The notes under the pieces are model-generated. The model was not told the DNA's origin and did no database searches. It saw nothing but the letters and a program-made list of their open reading frames with translations. DNA of 64,000 nucleotides, taken from positions 1 to 64,000 of the forward strand of contig NZ_JACIEF010000001.1 in NCBI RefSeq assembly GCF_014196715.1, written 5' to 3'. Below, in pieces: positions 44,185-53,170 of the stretch (positions within the stretch are counted from its first letter, which is position 1; every line of letters begins with the position of its first letter). A program made the position numbers and the translations under genes. Source of the stretch: Pedobacter zeae (GTDB lineage: Bacteria; Bacteroidota; Bacteroidia; Sphingobacteriales; Sphingobacteriaceae).

Positions 44185-45111
44185 ATGCAATATACATTGG
44201 ACCAGGTAAAGCTCAGTGCTTCGGAAACTTTACAGACTTTGATAGAGAATAGGACCTCATATACGCTAGAACGCTGCGAATTAAATGTTTTTGAAACCTA
44301 CACCCAATCTTATAAAGTCCCCTTAACATTTAACGATTTTGTGATTACGAGTATGCTAAGGGGGAGAAAGGTTATGCACCTGTTTGATAAGGAGGGTTTC
44401 GACTATTTTCCCGGTCAAACGGTAATTGTCCCTCCGTCGGTTACCATGGAAATTGATTTTCCTGAAGCTACGGGTATGAACCCTACTCAATGCATTGCGC
44501 TGGCTATTGACCAGGGGCAGATTCAAAAAACAATTGCCTATTTAAACGAATTTTTCCCAAGGGAGGGAAGTAACGAAAAATGGTTGTTGAATGATGATGA
44601 ATACCATTTTTATAACAATGAAGAAATTGCCTACCTCATTAACAAGGTCATCCGCATCTGCTCTGAAGATACCAGAGAAAAAGATGTTCTGGCCGATTTA
44701 ACCTTAAAAGAATTGCTGGTACGCATTATGCAGACCCAAAATCTTAAAACCATCGGCGACGACAGTTATAGCCTCAGTCAAAATCCACTGGCCTTTGTGC
44801 TCAATTACATTAAATCCAACCTAAACGAGAAGATCAGCATCAACAGCCTGAGCGACAAGGCCTGCATGAGCAAGGCCACCTTTTATCGATTGTTTAAACG
44901 CGAACTTGGCATTAGTCCCAACGATTTTATACAGGCAGAAAAAATAAACAAAGCAAAAATTCTACTTTCCCAGCCCAGGTCAAAAGTAGCTTCGATCAGT
45001 TATGAACTGGGGTTTAACGATGCCAATTATTTTATCCGGACATTCAAGAAGATCGTAGGCATTACACCGGGAGCTTACCAGTTGCAAATGGCAAAGCAGA
45101 TTATTCATTAA
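44185..45111 (+). CDS. AraC family transcriptional regulator
   Basis: The 308-residue protein has an N-terminal AraC_N-type sensory domain (about 20-180, VPLTFNDFVITSMLRGRKVM) and a C-terminal double helix-turn-helix (about 205-305: NSLSDKACMSKATFYRLFKR and IASISYELGFND-like VASISYELGFNDANYFIRTF). It is divergent from the aldehyde dehydrogenase gene and likely activates it on sensing an alcohol or aldehyde. Its stop overlaps the stop of the convergent hexosaminidase gene (TTAA at 45108-45111), with no terminator between. Confidence 0.93.
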   Translation: MQYTLDQVKLSASETLQTLIENRTSYTLERCELNVFETYTQSYKVPLTFNDFVITSMLRGRKVMHLFDKEGFDYFPGQTVIVPPSVTMEIDFPEATGMNPTQCIALAIDQGQIQKTIAYLNEFFPREGSNEKWLLNDDEYHFYNNEEIAYLINKVIRICSEDTREKDVLADLTLKELLVRIMQTQNLKTIGDDSYSLSQNPLAFVLNYIKSNLNEKISINSLSDKACMSKATFYRLFKRELGISPNDFIQAEKINKAKILLSQPRSKVASISYELGFNDANYFIRTFKKIVGITPGAYQLQMAKQIIH

Positions 45112-46772
45112 TTTTCCAAATACCTTTTCGAATAGGTAATGCCCATTAAATCGTAGCGTTTAAACTGTGTCATCAATCTTTTTCGAAAATCAGGATAATT
45201 CCTTTTTTCCTTTGGACTCCACAAAATTTCGCTCAGCGCATCTAACCTTGGGAAAAGCTGGTACTGTACTTTAGCAGGATTGGTAATGTATTCGCTCCAC
45301 AAACAGCCCTGTGCACCCCAGATGTATTCTGCCTGTCTGGCACTTAATTCTGCAGGTATGGGTTCGTAGTTGTACACATCGGCAAGTAACGATGGGGTAC
45401 TTGCCGTTAAACTATCTTCTTTTACAAACTGACCATGATTGAAGTAGAATTTGTTTTCCGGGGTCATAATGGCTTTATGATTTTGTTTTGCGGCCTCAAT
45501 GCCACCTTTTTCGCCCTGCCAGCTCATCACCACAGCATTTGGTGCCAGGCCGCCCTGTAAAATCTCGTTCCAGCCAATAATGGTTTTGCCCTTGCTGTTT
45601 ACAAATTTCTCCATCCTCCGGATAAAATAACTTTGCAGCTCACTTTCATTTTTTAAGCCCTTAGCCTTCATGATCTGCTGCGAAACGGCCGATTGTTTCC
45701 ACCATACTTTAGAAGCCTCATCGCCACCAATGTGGATATAAGGAGAAGGGAATAAGTTCATTACCTCTGTTAAAACATTTTCTAAAAACTTAAAAGTAGT
45801 ATCAGAAACCTGCAGTACATTGTTGTATTTGTTCATCATGCCCCAGGTTTCAGCAACTGTGTACTTTTTGTCCGGTTCGGTACCTAATTCAGGATACGCC
45901 GCAAGTAAAGCTATACTGTGCGCAGGCATTTCAATTTCGGGAATAATGGTAATATAGCGCTTAGCGGCATACTCAACCACTTCTTTAATTTGCTCCTGCG
46001 TGTAAAAGCCACCATGGCGAATGCCATCTGTTTTAATTACCGCATCTTTTGGCGTAATTTTAATTTCGTTTGGTAGTACCTGGTATTTAATGTTTTCATT
46101 GCCCTTGCCCGGCCATAAACCAATAATACTGCCATTACGCCAGGCCCCTATTTCGGTTAATTTAGGGTATTTTTTGATTTCGATCCGCCAGCCATGGTCA
46201 TCAGTTAAATGCCAATGGAAATAATTCATTTTATGCAGGGCCAGGTAATCGATATATTGTTTCACAAAATCGACCCCAAAAAAATGGCGGCTTACATCGA
46301 GGTGCATGCCACGGTATGCAAAACGGGGGTGGTCTATGATCGTTATTGAAGGAACCGTTAGCTTATTATTTAAGTCAGCAGGAAGTAATTGGATAACTGA
46401 CTGGATGCCATAAAATACACCTGCCGCTGATGTACCGGTGATGGTGATGTTACGGTCAGACGCAATCAGGTTATATGCATCTTCAAACTCACTAATTCTT
46501 GTGTTTGAAATCAGTGCGATAAAATTTTTGTTCGGGGTAACCTTAGTGATATTGAGTTTTAGGTTGAAGTATTTTTGAAGATAATTACTTAGGAAATCTG
46601 CGGTTGGAGCCAAGGTAGAATCTATTACAACGATTTGCGTTTTCGAATCAATGACGAAAGGTTTTTTGCCAGACGCTGTTTGCTGATAAGCCGGCTGCGG
46701 TATAATATTAATTTCCTGAGCAGAAACTTTGAGCGAAATAAGGGTTAGAAACAAAAAGATAATTTTTCTCAT
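45108..46772 (-). CDS. GH20 beta-N-acetylhexosaminidase
   Basis: The 554-residue exported enzyme removes terminal GlcNAc or GalNAc from glycans. A signal peptide (ending KVSAQ, residue 19) leads into a GH20b N-terminal domain and a GH20 barrel with HWHLTDDHGWRIEIK and the catalytic pair Asp351-Glu352 in YIHIGGDEASKVWWK. EIEMPAHS and the late YIWGAQGCLWSEYI are conserved sugar-binding segments. It could process products of the GH18 enzyme elsewhere in the window, but it is 22 kb away with its own promoter box. Confidence 0.94.
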   Translation of the reverse strand: MRKIIFLFLTLISLKVSAQEINIIPQPAYQQTASGKKPFVIDSKTQIVVIDSTLAPTADFLSNYLQKYFNLKLNITKVTPNKNFIALISNTRISEFEDAYNLIASDRNITITGTSAAGVFYGIQSVIQLLPADLNNKLTVPSITIIDHPRFAYRGMHLDVSRHFFGVDFVKQYIDYLALHKMNYFHWHLTDDHGWRIEIKKYPKLTEIGAWRNGSIIGLWPGKGNENIKYQVLPNEIKITPKDAVIKTDGIRHGGFYTQEQIKEVVEYAAKRYITIIPEIEMPAHSIALLAAYPELGTEPDKKYTVAETWGMMNKYNNVLQVSDTTFKFLENVLTEVMNLFPSPYIHIGGDEASKVWWKQSAVSQQIMKAKGLKNESELQSYFIRRMEKFVNSKGKTIIGWNEILQGGLAPNAVVMSWQGEKGGIEAAKQNHKAIMTPENKFYFNHGQFVKEDSLTASTPSLLADVYNYEPIPAELSARQAEYIWGAQGCLWSEYITNPAKVQYQLFPRLDALSEILWSPKEKRNYPDFRKRLMTQFKRYDLMGITYSKRYLEN

Positions 46773-46797
46773 GCTGAAAAGGCTTGGTTACGCTTTT

Positions 46798-46805
46798 CAA
46801 AAGTA
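46798..46805 (-). promoter_or_regulatory. -7 promoter box TACTTTTG for the hexosaminidase
   Basis: It matches TAnnTTTG on the minus strand, 25 bases before the ATG. Confidence 0.45.
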
Positions 46806-46861
46806 ATGATAATAGGCGGTTGAAAGGAAAAGGTTTGTAAGGACGAATTACTTTGTTACAT

Positions 46862-46915
46862 AAACCCGATAGGATGGATGCCGTTTTTCACGGCAGGAAG
46901 GATAGCGGGGCTGTG
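46862..46915. repeat. family D repeat with central hairpin GCCG-TTTTTCA-CGGC
   Basis: AAACCCGATAGGATGGATG, the hairpin, then GAAGGATAGCGGGGCTG: the reverse-orientation layout of 49372-49447. It lies in the 412-base gap 46773-47184, which has no supported gene. Confidence 0.55.
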
Positions 46916-47013
46916 GTTACCGATAAGCAGTTACTTTCGTTTTCTAATTATTATTAAGCATATAAGACATTTAAGAAAATATAAGCCCTTTCCAGTTCTT
47001 AATTGAACTAAAC

Positions 47014-47052
47014 GAGATTGCTTCGGCTCCCTTAAACCCAGCCTCGCAATTG
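47014..47052. repeat. partial intergenic repeat, family B (inverted)
   Basis: GAGATTGCTTCGGCTCCC then GCCTCGCAATTGAC is a reverse-orientation relative of 33917-33974. Confidence 0.5.
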
Positions 47053-47130
47053 ACAATCTGTGAGACTGAAATTCCGTGAGCTCCGTGTTTTCGTGGCTAA
47101 ATGATAAACGGGGTAGCAAAAAATAAACAC

Positions 47131-47164
47131 AAAAAAAATCCCGATAACTTTCGCTATCGGGATT
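47131..47164 (-). terminator. rho-independent terminator after rpsA
   Basis: AATCCCGATA (47137-47146) pairs with TATCGGGATT (47155-47164) around an 8-base loop; on the minus strand it is followed by TTTTTT. It is 20 bases beyond the rpsA stop. Confidence 0.88.
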
Positions 47165-47184
47165 AATTTATCAGTTAAAAAGAA

Positions 47185-49119
47185 CTAGCCTTTTTTAGCT
47201 TTGCTTTCTTCGCCTTCTAATTGCGATTTCAGTTGAGCCAATACGTCTAAGTCTCCTAAAGTAGATTTCTCTACAGAATCTTTAACTTTTTTAACCGCAG
47301 TTACAGCAGCTTTAGCTTCTTTTTTCTTAGTTGCTCTTTCTTCAGCAACAGCTTCAGCTTTAACCTCTTCCCAGATACGGGCGTGAGATACTACAATGCG
47401 TTTAGCTTCTTTGTTAAACTCAATGATTTTGAAGTCGTTGGTTTCTTCAGCTTTAACTGAAGTACCATCTTCTTTAACCATGTGTTTAGTTGGTACGAAA
47501 CCTTCTACACCATAAGGTAAAGCAATAACAGCACCTTTATCAGTTACTTTAACAACAGTACCCTGGTGAACCGAATCTAAAGTGAAGATCGTTTCGAAAG
47601 TATCCCAAGGGTTTTCTTCTAATTGTTTATGACCTAAGCTTAATTTGCGGTTATCAACGTCTAATTCTAAAACAACTACGTCTAATACATCACCAACTTT
47701 AGTGAATTCATTAGGGTGGTTTACTTTTTTAGACCATGATAAGTCAGAGATGTGGATTAAACCATCAATACCTTCCTCGATTTCAACAAAAACACCGAAG
47801 TTAGTCATGTTTTTAACAGTTGCTTTGTGCTTGCTTCCAACTGGGAATTTAGCAGCAACTTCTTGCCATGGATCGTTAGATAATTGTTTAATACCTAAGC
47901 TCATTTTGCGCTCGTCTCTGTCTAAAGTTAATACTTCAGCTTCGATCTCGTCACCAACTTTTAAGAATTCCTGAGGATTTCTTAAGTTTTGCGACCAGCT
48001 CATTTCAGAAACGTGGATTAAACCTTCAACACCTGGGATGATTTCTAAGAAAGCACCGTAATCTGCTACAGTTACGATTTTTCCTTTTACTTTAGAACCC
48101 ACTTGGATGTCGGCATCTAAATTTTCCCAAGGGTGTGGAGTTAATTGTTTCAAGCCTAAAGCGATACGTTTTTTCTCATCATCGAAATCTAAAACAACCA
48201 CGTTGATTTTTTCATCTAATGATAATACTTCTTTCGGATGCTCTATGCGGCCCCAAGAAATGTCAGTAATGTGAAGTAAACCATCTACACCACCTAAATC
48301 GATGAACACACCGAAATCAGTAATGTTTTTAACCGTACCTTCCAATACCTGACCTTTTTCAAGTTTAGAAACGATTTCTACTTTTTGTGATTCTAAATCG
48401 TCTTCAATTAACACTTTGTGTGAAACCACTACGTTTTTAAACTCGTGGTTAATTTTAACAACTTTGAATTCCATTGTTTTACCCACGTATACATCGTAAT
48501 CGCGGATAGGTTTAATATCAATTTGAGATCCTGGTAAGAAAGCCTCAACGCCCATGATATCAACAATTAAACCACCTTTAGTACGGCTCTTAACGAAACC
48601 GTTGATGATTCTGTCGTTCTCAAGAGCCTCGTTAATTGCTTCCCATGATCTTTGGGTTTTAGCTCTTTTGCGTGAAAGGATCAACTGACCGTTAGCATCT
48701 TCTGGTGCTTCAACGAATACGTCAACTGAATCGCCGATTTTTAGATCTGGTGTATCACGGAACTCAGAAGTAGAAACTAAACCGTCTGATTTAAAACCTA
48801 CGTTTAATACTACGTCTTTATTGTTGATTGAAACAACAATACCGCTGATAATTTCACCTTTAGTGATCTGGTTGAATGTTCCGGCATACATATCTTCAAA
48901 CTTTTTACGGTCTGCCTCATTGTAATTACCAAAAACTTTTTCATCAGCATCCCAGTCGAAATCTTCGCTTGGTGTTGCTAATGATGATTTGATCGATTCG
49001 ATCGAAACTGAATCAGCTTCTGATTCAATAGTTTCTTTTTCAGTCAGGCGTCCGCCTTCTCCCTGAAGCTCAGCTGTTTTTGCTGCTAATTCTTTTTCTG
49101 CTACTTGTTTTTTAGCCAT
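47185..49119 (-). CDS. rpsA: 30S ribosomal protein S1
   Basis: The 644-residue protein has six S1/OB-fold repeats starting near residue 86. Repeats 3-5 are the most alike (GVFIDLGGVDGLLHITDISW, GAFLEIIPGVEGLIHVSEMSW, GVFVEIEEGIDGLIHISDLSW). It delivers mRNA to the 30S subunit and is essential for translating leaders without strong ribosome-binding sites. The acidic N-terminal extension (about 1-85) and the Lys/Glu-rich C-terminus are common in Bacteroidota. Unusually for this phylum the gene has an AAGGAG 11 bases before its ATG. Confidence 0.96.
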   Translation of the reverse strand: MAKKQVAEKELAAKTAELQGEGGRLTEKETIESEADSVSIESIKSSLATPSEDFDWDADEKVFGNYNEADRKKFEDMYAGTFNQITKGEIISGIVVSINNKDVVLNVGFKSDGLVSTSEFRDTPDLKIGDSVDVFVEAPEDANGQLILSRKRAKTQRSWEAINEALENDRIINGFVKSRTKGGLIVDIMGVEAFLPGSQIDIKPIRDYDVYVGKTMEFKVVKINHEFKNVVVSHKVLIEDDLESQKVEIVSKLEKGQVLEGTVKNITDFGVFIDLGGVDGLLHITDISWGRIEHPKEVLSLDEKINVVVLDFDDEKKRIALGLKQLTPHPWENLDADIQVGSKVKGKIVTVADYGAFLEIIPGVEGLIHVSEMSWSQNLRNPQEFLKVGDEIEAEVLTLDRDERKMSLGIKQLSNDPWQEVAAKFPVGSKHKATVKNMTNFGVFVEIEEGIDGLIHISDLSWSKKVNHPNEFTKVGDVLDVVVLELDVDNRKLSLGHKQLEENPWDTFETIFTLDSVHQGTVVKVTDKGAVIALPYGVEGFVPTKHMVKEDGTSVKAEETNDFKIIEFNKEAKRIVVSHARIWEEVKAEAVAEERATKKKEAKAAVTAVKKVKDSVEKSTLGDLDVLAQLKSQLEGEESKAKKG

Positions 49120-49130
49120 TAATTAATTGT

Positions 49131-49136
49131 CTCCTT
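49131..49136 (-). promoter_or_regulatory. Shine-Dalgarno AAGGAG for rpsA
   Basis: AAGGAG on the minus strand, 11 bases before the ATG. It is notable because most genes in this window lack such a site. Confidence 0.6.
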
Positions 49137-49156
49137 TTTCCCCTGTTTAGGGACTG

Positions 49157-49164
49157 CAAAGGTA
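49157..49164 (-). promoter_or_regulatory. -7 promoter box TACCTTTG for rpsA
   Basis: TACCTTTGCA is a textbook Bacteroidota -7 element, 37 bases before the ATG. Confidence 0.65.
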
Positions 49165-49237
49165 AAACTTTTTTTAATTATAGAAAAGATTTTTTTAATA
49201 AATCTTGCTGATTTTTAGCGCATTAAGATTTTCCAGT

Positions 49238-49525
49238 TCGTCATGCTCACCTGAAGCAAAGCGGAAAGCTACGGAGTAAATTTATTTCAGCATCTGAATC
49301 ATAGAATTTTCAAACTGTTGAGATAGTTTTTCTTAATTATTTGAAAATGAGCGTCCTGCATTTCGTCAGAAACAGCCGCCCGCTATCGCTTATAGTCCTC
49401 TCCCGATGAAATATCGGGATCCGGGCTATTCCGCTCTATCGGGTTTAAAAAAAAGGACTGTGCATGATTGCAACTAGTCCATATCTTTTAAAAAAAGATG
49501 CTCAAACAAGTTCAGCATGACGATG
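49238..49525. repeat. family C repeat region split by other sequence
   Basis: CGTCATGCTCACCTGAAGC and TTTCAGCATCTGAA at the left, and GATGCTCAAACAAGTTCAGC then ATGACGA at the right, are the ends of a common Bacteroidota intergenic palindrome. A family D copy lies between. The 411-base gap 49120-49530 contains no supported gene. Confidence 0.5.
49372..49447. repeat. family D repeat with central hairpin TCCCGAT-GAAAT-ATCGGGA
   Basis: CAGCCGCCCGCTATCGCTTA and TAGTCC form the left flank, the hairpin lies at about 49401-49419, and CCGGGCTATTCCGCTCTATC then GGGTTTA form the right flank. Relatives lie at 40941 and 46862. Confidence 0.7.
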
Positions 49526-49530
49526 TACTT

Positions 49531-50514
49531 CTATCGTTTCGTAAACGTGCCCCTCGTAAAGCCTTCGCCAATAAGTGTCTGTTCATCCCTGATCAGCAAC
49601 ATAATGGTGTTTTGCTGGTTATATAATTTAATCATATCCCCATCAATCACATATTTGGAGGTGAAAACAGAATCGTTATACGCATCACTCACCGTAACCG
49701 AGTCTTTGGATTTAAAATTGAAGGTCTTATACTGTACATCTTCACTGCTGCTAAAAGTGCCAGTAACAACTTTTTCAGCTATGAATGTGATGTAACAAAG
49801 ATAACCTACTACTAAAATCACAATTACCGAAAAACTGATAATTAATTTGTTGCCACTGGCATATTTGAATGAAAAATACAGGATAGTGAATAAAATCAAT
49901 GCTACAACGGCAATAAAAATAATACCCGTATAGTTTTTGCTGCTTTGAGGAATTGATGCTGCTATGGTGCTCTTCGGCGCTGCAGGTTTAACCGGCGATA
50001 CCCTTACGAGGAATTCTTTGCTTACCCAGCCTTCGCCATTGGTTACTTTAATTTTAAAGAAAGTGGTGTTCGATGAATCAATTACGGCCACATTTTCATT
50101 TTTGGGCAAATAACCCACAATTTTGCTATTGGCATCGGCTTTTTCGCGTACCCGTAAATCATCGGCAGTTACCCGGTACAGGTCTTCACTGCCTTGCGCA
50201 GCAGATGTTTGTGTGTTGGGTGTTGCAGTACTGGCTGCAGGGGTAGTGGGTTGAGCTGCGGGGGCAATTTTCTCTAAAAAGTCTTTACTGGCCCAGCCTT
50301 CTCCGTTCTTAAATTTTACTTTATAAAATTTGGCATCGCTTGCGTCTAAAACAGCCACATTTTCGTTTTGTGGAATAAAGCCGATAATCTTGCTTTTTGT
50401 ATCTCTCGATTCCCTTACACGTAGTTTATCCGCGGTAACCCGGTACATGTCCTGTGCATTGATGCTTGTTGAAAAGAGGGTGAGCGCAAAAAATAAGAAT
50501 AGGATTCTAGCCAT
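49531..50514 (-). CDS. membrane protein with two SH3b domains
   Basis: The 327-residue protein has a signal peptide (ending SINAQ), two bacterial SH3 domains (about 23-85 and 112-175; both contain YRVTADxLRVRE, ENVAV and NGEGW), then two membrane helices (about 195-218 and 225-247) and a C-terminal domain of about 80 residues (VVTGTFSSSEDVQYKTF) facing the other side. SH3b domains usually bind peptidoglycan or peptides. The function is unknown. The two repeats are probably an internal duplication. Confidence 0.8.
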   Translation of the reverse strand: MARILFLFFALTLFSTSINAQDMYRVTADKLRVRESRDTKSKIIGFIPQNENVAVLDASDAKFYKVKFKNGEGWASKDFLEKIAPAAQPTTPAASTATPNTQTSAAQGSEDLYRVTADDLRVREKADANSKIVGYLPKNENVAVIDSSNTTFFKIKVTNGEGWVSKEFLVRVSPVKPAAPKSTIAASIPQSSKNYTGIIFIAVVALILFTILYFSFKYASGNKLIISFSVIVILVVGYLCYITFIAEKVVTGTFSSSEDVQYKTFNFKSKDSVTVSDAYNDSVFTSKYVIDGDMIKLYNQQNTIMLLIRDEQTLIGEGFTRGTFTKR

Positions 50515-50660
50515 GTTGTTTTTTTTGTAGATGCTTTAACAGAGCGTTAAGTCATACCATTACTGGGTAATTGCCAAAAATAGAAATTCTTTTAGTAATG
50601 GCCGGGAAGATCGGAAAAGATTTTTTCACAGGCTGATCCCACAGTATTATTGAGCCTGTT

Positions 50661-52160
50661 TTACCAGCTTCCCCCGGTACCACCGCCACTGCTGCTGCCA
50701 CCACCCCAACTGCTTGATGATGAAGAGGAGGAGCTGCTGCTGCCACCTGATGAAGACGACGAAGAGCCGGATTCGACCAGCATAGGCAAGATAATCCACT
50801 TAATAAATTCGGTTTTTTTACAGAAACTGCATTCGTTAATTACTTTCGCTTGTCCGCTGTGGCTGTAAGTTGCCGCCCTGGTAGTTACCTGTTTATGGAG
50901 TTTGAAGGTTCTGAAAGCACAATCCGGGCATTCGGTGTACTGTTTGTAGGCTTCGGCAGGCCATTGTTTAATCAGGTGTTCCTTATGGTCGGTGCTTTCC
51001 CATATATCATAATCGTAAGCCTGTATTACTTCTTCTTGCCGTTGTCCCTTGGTTAAAAAAGGGCTTCCATCAATATTGATATCCCGGTCTACCCGGACCA
51101 TTTCCTTGTTTTTGCTGTCCAATACAGGTTTAAAACGATCGTTGTTTTTACTTTTTTTAAACAGATAACCGATAAGGCTGATCAAAATCAGAGGAGAAAA
51201 GATAACCAGCCAAAAGTTCTTTTTATTGAAGCTGTTTACTGAAGTGAAAAAGTTTTTATCGTCATTATGGGCTTGTCTCAACGAAGAAATATAGAAGAGG
51301 TACCTGAAATAAAGTGCAATGGCGAGCACGGTATATAAAATTACAGGTACATGCCGCCATCCGAAATGATCAAAAAGCCGGGTGCCATCAAAAAATATAA
51401 AAGCAAAAACAGCGATAATAAAAACTAAAATCACGCCCACACAGCCTTTTGCAATGGCTCGTTCGCCAGGATTTTTACCCGTAAAGGCCTTGAAAGGTAT
51501 ATTTTTTCCTTGCCGGTTAACCAGCCTGAATACACCGAAAAATGCCAGGATAATCACCGCCGTGGGTAGCCAAAAACTTTCCATAAGGCTGTCGCTGTTA
51601 TCTTTTTGGGTAAACAACTGGTTCAGCTCTGCTTGGTTATTGGGGTTTAAAATCAGTTCGCCAAGGGCATTGATGGTGTTGATGATCCCCGTAGCATAAT
51701 TATTTTTTCTAAAGGCAGGTAAGAGCTGCCGTTCGGCAATATGCTTAAGCTTAACATCGGGTAGTACACCCTCAGCTCCGGTGCCGGTGATAAACCTGTA
51801 TTTGCGGCGCTCTTTCGAAATAAATAAAAGCAGTCCGTTATTGCTGTTTTTCTGCCCGATTCCCCAGGTATTGAACAGTTGATAAGCGAAATCAAAGTCC
51901 TCCTGATCGTGATCAAAATCATTTACCACTACCACCGCCACCTGGACATGGGTTTTACGTTCAAAGTCTGCTATGGTGGTATTGAGTTCAGCTACTGCAT
52001 TGCTTCCGAGAATTTTGTCGGGATCACTTACATAACCCCCTCCGTTTTTTTTAGGGTCAGGAATATCTTTTACCTGGTAAGCCCGTTGTGCTATGGCGAA
52101 GTTTGTAACGAAAATCAGCAGAAATAAGCTTAACGCTTTAAACAGATGAAATTTGAGCAT
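50661..52160 (-). CDS. TPM-domain membrane protein with zinc-ribbon-like and Ser/Gly-rich tail
   Basis: The 499-residue protein has a signal peptide (ending NFAIAQ), a TPM domain (about 35-185, VQVAVVVVNDFDHDQEDFDFAYQLF-type core, GLLLFISKERRKYRFITG), about four membrane helices between 195 and 345, a cytoplasmic segment with two CxxC pairs (CPDC and CSFC) that could hold zinc, and a tail of nearly pure Ser/Gly/Trp. TPM domains occur in proteins linked to photosystem repair in plants and to YgcG-like bacterial proteins; the function here is unknown. Confidence 0.82.
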   Translation of the reverse strand: MLKFHLFKALSLFLLIFVTNFAIAQRAYQVKDIPDPKKNGGGYVSDPDKILGSNAVAELNTTIADFERKTHVQVAVVVVNDFDHDQEDFDFAYQLFNTWGIGQKNSNNGLLLFISKERRKYRFITGTGAEGVLPDVKLKHIAERQLLPAFRKNNYATGIINTINALGELILNPNNQAELNQLFTQKDNSDSLMESFWLPTAVIILAFFGVFRLVNRQGKNIPFKAFTGKNPGERAIAKGCVGVILVFIIAVFAFIFFDGTRLFDHFGWRHVPVILYTVLAIALYFRYLFYISSLRQAHNDDKNFFTSVNSFNKKNFWLVIFSPLILISLIGYLFKKSKNNDRFKPVLDSKNKEMVRVDRDINIDGSPFLTKGQRQEEVIQAYDYDIWESTDHKEHLIKQWPAEAYKQYTECPDCAFRTFKLHKQVTTRAATYSHSGQAKVINECSFCKKTEFIKWIILPMLVESGSSSSSSGGSSSSSSSSSSSWGGGSSSGGGTGGSW

Positions 52161-52214
52161 TGTAGATCAGGCTATGTTTACAGCGTCATTCAACAACTTA
52201 AGTGCCAGTTTAAT

Positions 52215-53045
52215 TTACTCTTTCAATATTTTAGCCAGTATTTTATCCAATTTCGATTTGTCTTTCATATAAGGTTCTAAATCAAATAATTGAACCGTTT
52301 TAAATTCGATTGGATGACTTTCGCTCTGTAAGGAGATATAACCTGAAGTAAGGGCTTTACCGTCTATTTTAACTTTAGGGTCGAAGTTGGAAACGTTGCC
52401 GCCCCCGATCTGGGGTTTGGTATATTCCAGTACAACTTCGCCACCAATAATGTGTTTCACAATCGAATCGCGCAGCACCAGGAATTCTGCCGTTACCCAC
52501 TGATCGCCTGCATAGGTTTTCGATTTCGAGTCGAGGCAGTGTGGAGTAAACAGTTTACCATTATAGTTGATCAGCGTTCCCGGTGTACATACATTGCTGG
52601 TATGGCGTTCATGTACGCCATCTCCACCTAAAATCTGCCCCTCGATTGAGATAGGGAAGTCCTGGTTTTTTAACATCGTTGCCGGATCCTGGCAGTGTAA
52701 CATGGCACCGCTATTGCGCGTGGCCCAGCCTTCGCCACCTTTAGCCTGCTCGCCAACAAAACGATAGGTTACTTTTAAAAGATAAGCCGAAAAAGGTTTT
52801 TTATAGAATATATGCCCGTATTGTTGGTCAAATTCTTTGTAACCATCATAACTTACTTTCATGATTCCGTTTTCTACCCGGAAAGTATTGGCATAATTTT
52901 CTTTATAGTCGTGTTTGGCAATTTTAATGTTCCAATCGTTTAAATCTTTTCCATTAAACAGGTTGATCCAGCCTTTTTGGGCATTTACATTGGTAATAAA
53001 TAACGATAGAAATAATAGGGTGAGGTAAATTGATCTTAATTTCAT
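52215..53045 (-). CDS. exported DUF1080 (3-keto-disaccharide hydrolase fold) protein
   Basis: The 276-residue protein has a signal peptide (ending NVNAQ) and a DUF1080 beta-sandwich: GWINLFNGKDLNDWNIKI at the start, NSGAMLHCQDPATML, ISIEGQILGGDG and YISLQSESHPIEFKTVQLF at the end. Some members are glycoside hydrolases or lyases acting on 3-keto sugars. It stands alone, so its substrate is unclear. Confidence 0.88.
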   Translation of the reverse strand: MKLRSIYLTLLFLSLFITNVNAQKGWINLFNGKDLNDWNIKIAKHDYKENYANTFRVENGIMKVSYDGYKEFDQQYGHIFYKKPFSAYLLKVTYRFVGEQAKGGEGWATRNSGAMLHCQDPATMLKNQDFPISIEGQILGGDGVHERHTSNVCTPGTLINYNGKLFTPHCLDSKSKTYAGDQWVTAEFLVLRDSIVKHIIGGEVVLEYTKPQIGGGNVSNFDPKVKIDGKALTSGYISLQSESHPIEFKTVQLFDLEPYMKDKSKLDKILAKILKE

Positions 53046-53170
53046 AGCAACATTTGGGTTCTGTGCTAAAAATATGAATTTTTCTCCAATTGTAAACGGA
53101 TTAATGAATCAATCATTAATTAACCTGGCCAAATGATATATGGATTAATACTGGCTTTTTCCGCTACCCC

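Noticed and set aside
50629..50660. Hairpin AGCCTGT/ACAGGCT after the TPM gene
   Set aside because: The loop is about 18 bases and the T run is broken; too weak to call a terminator.
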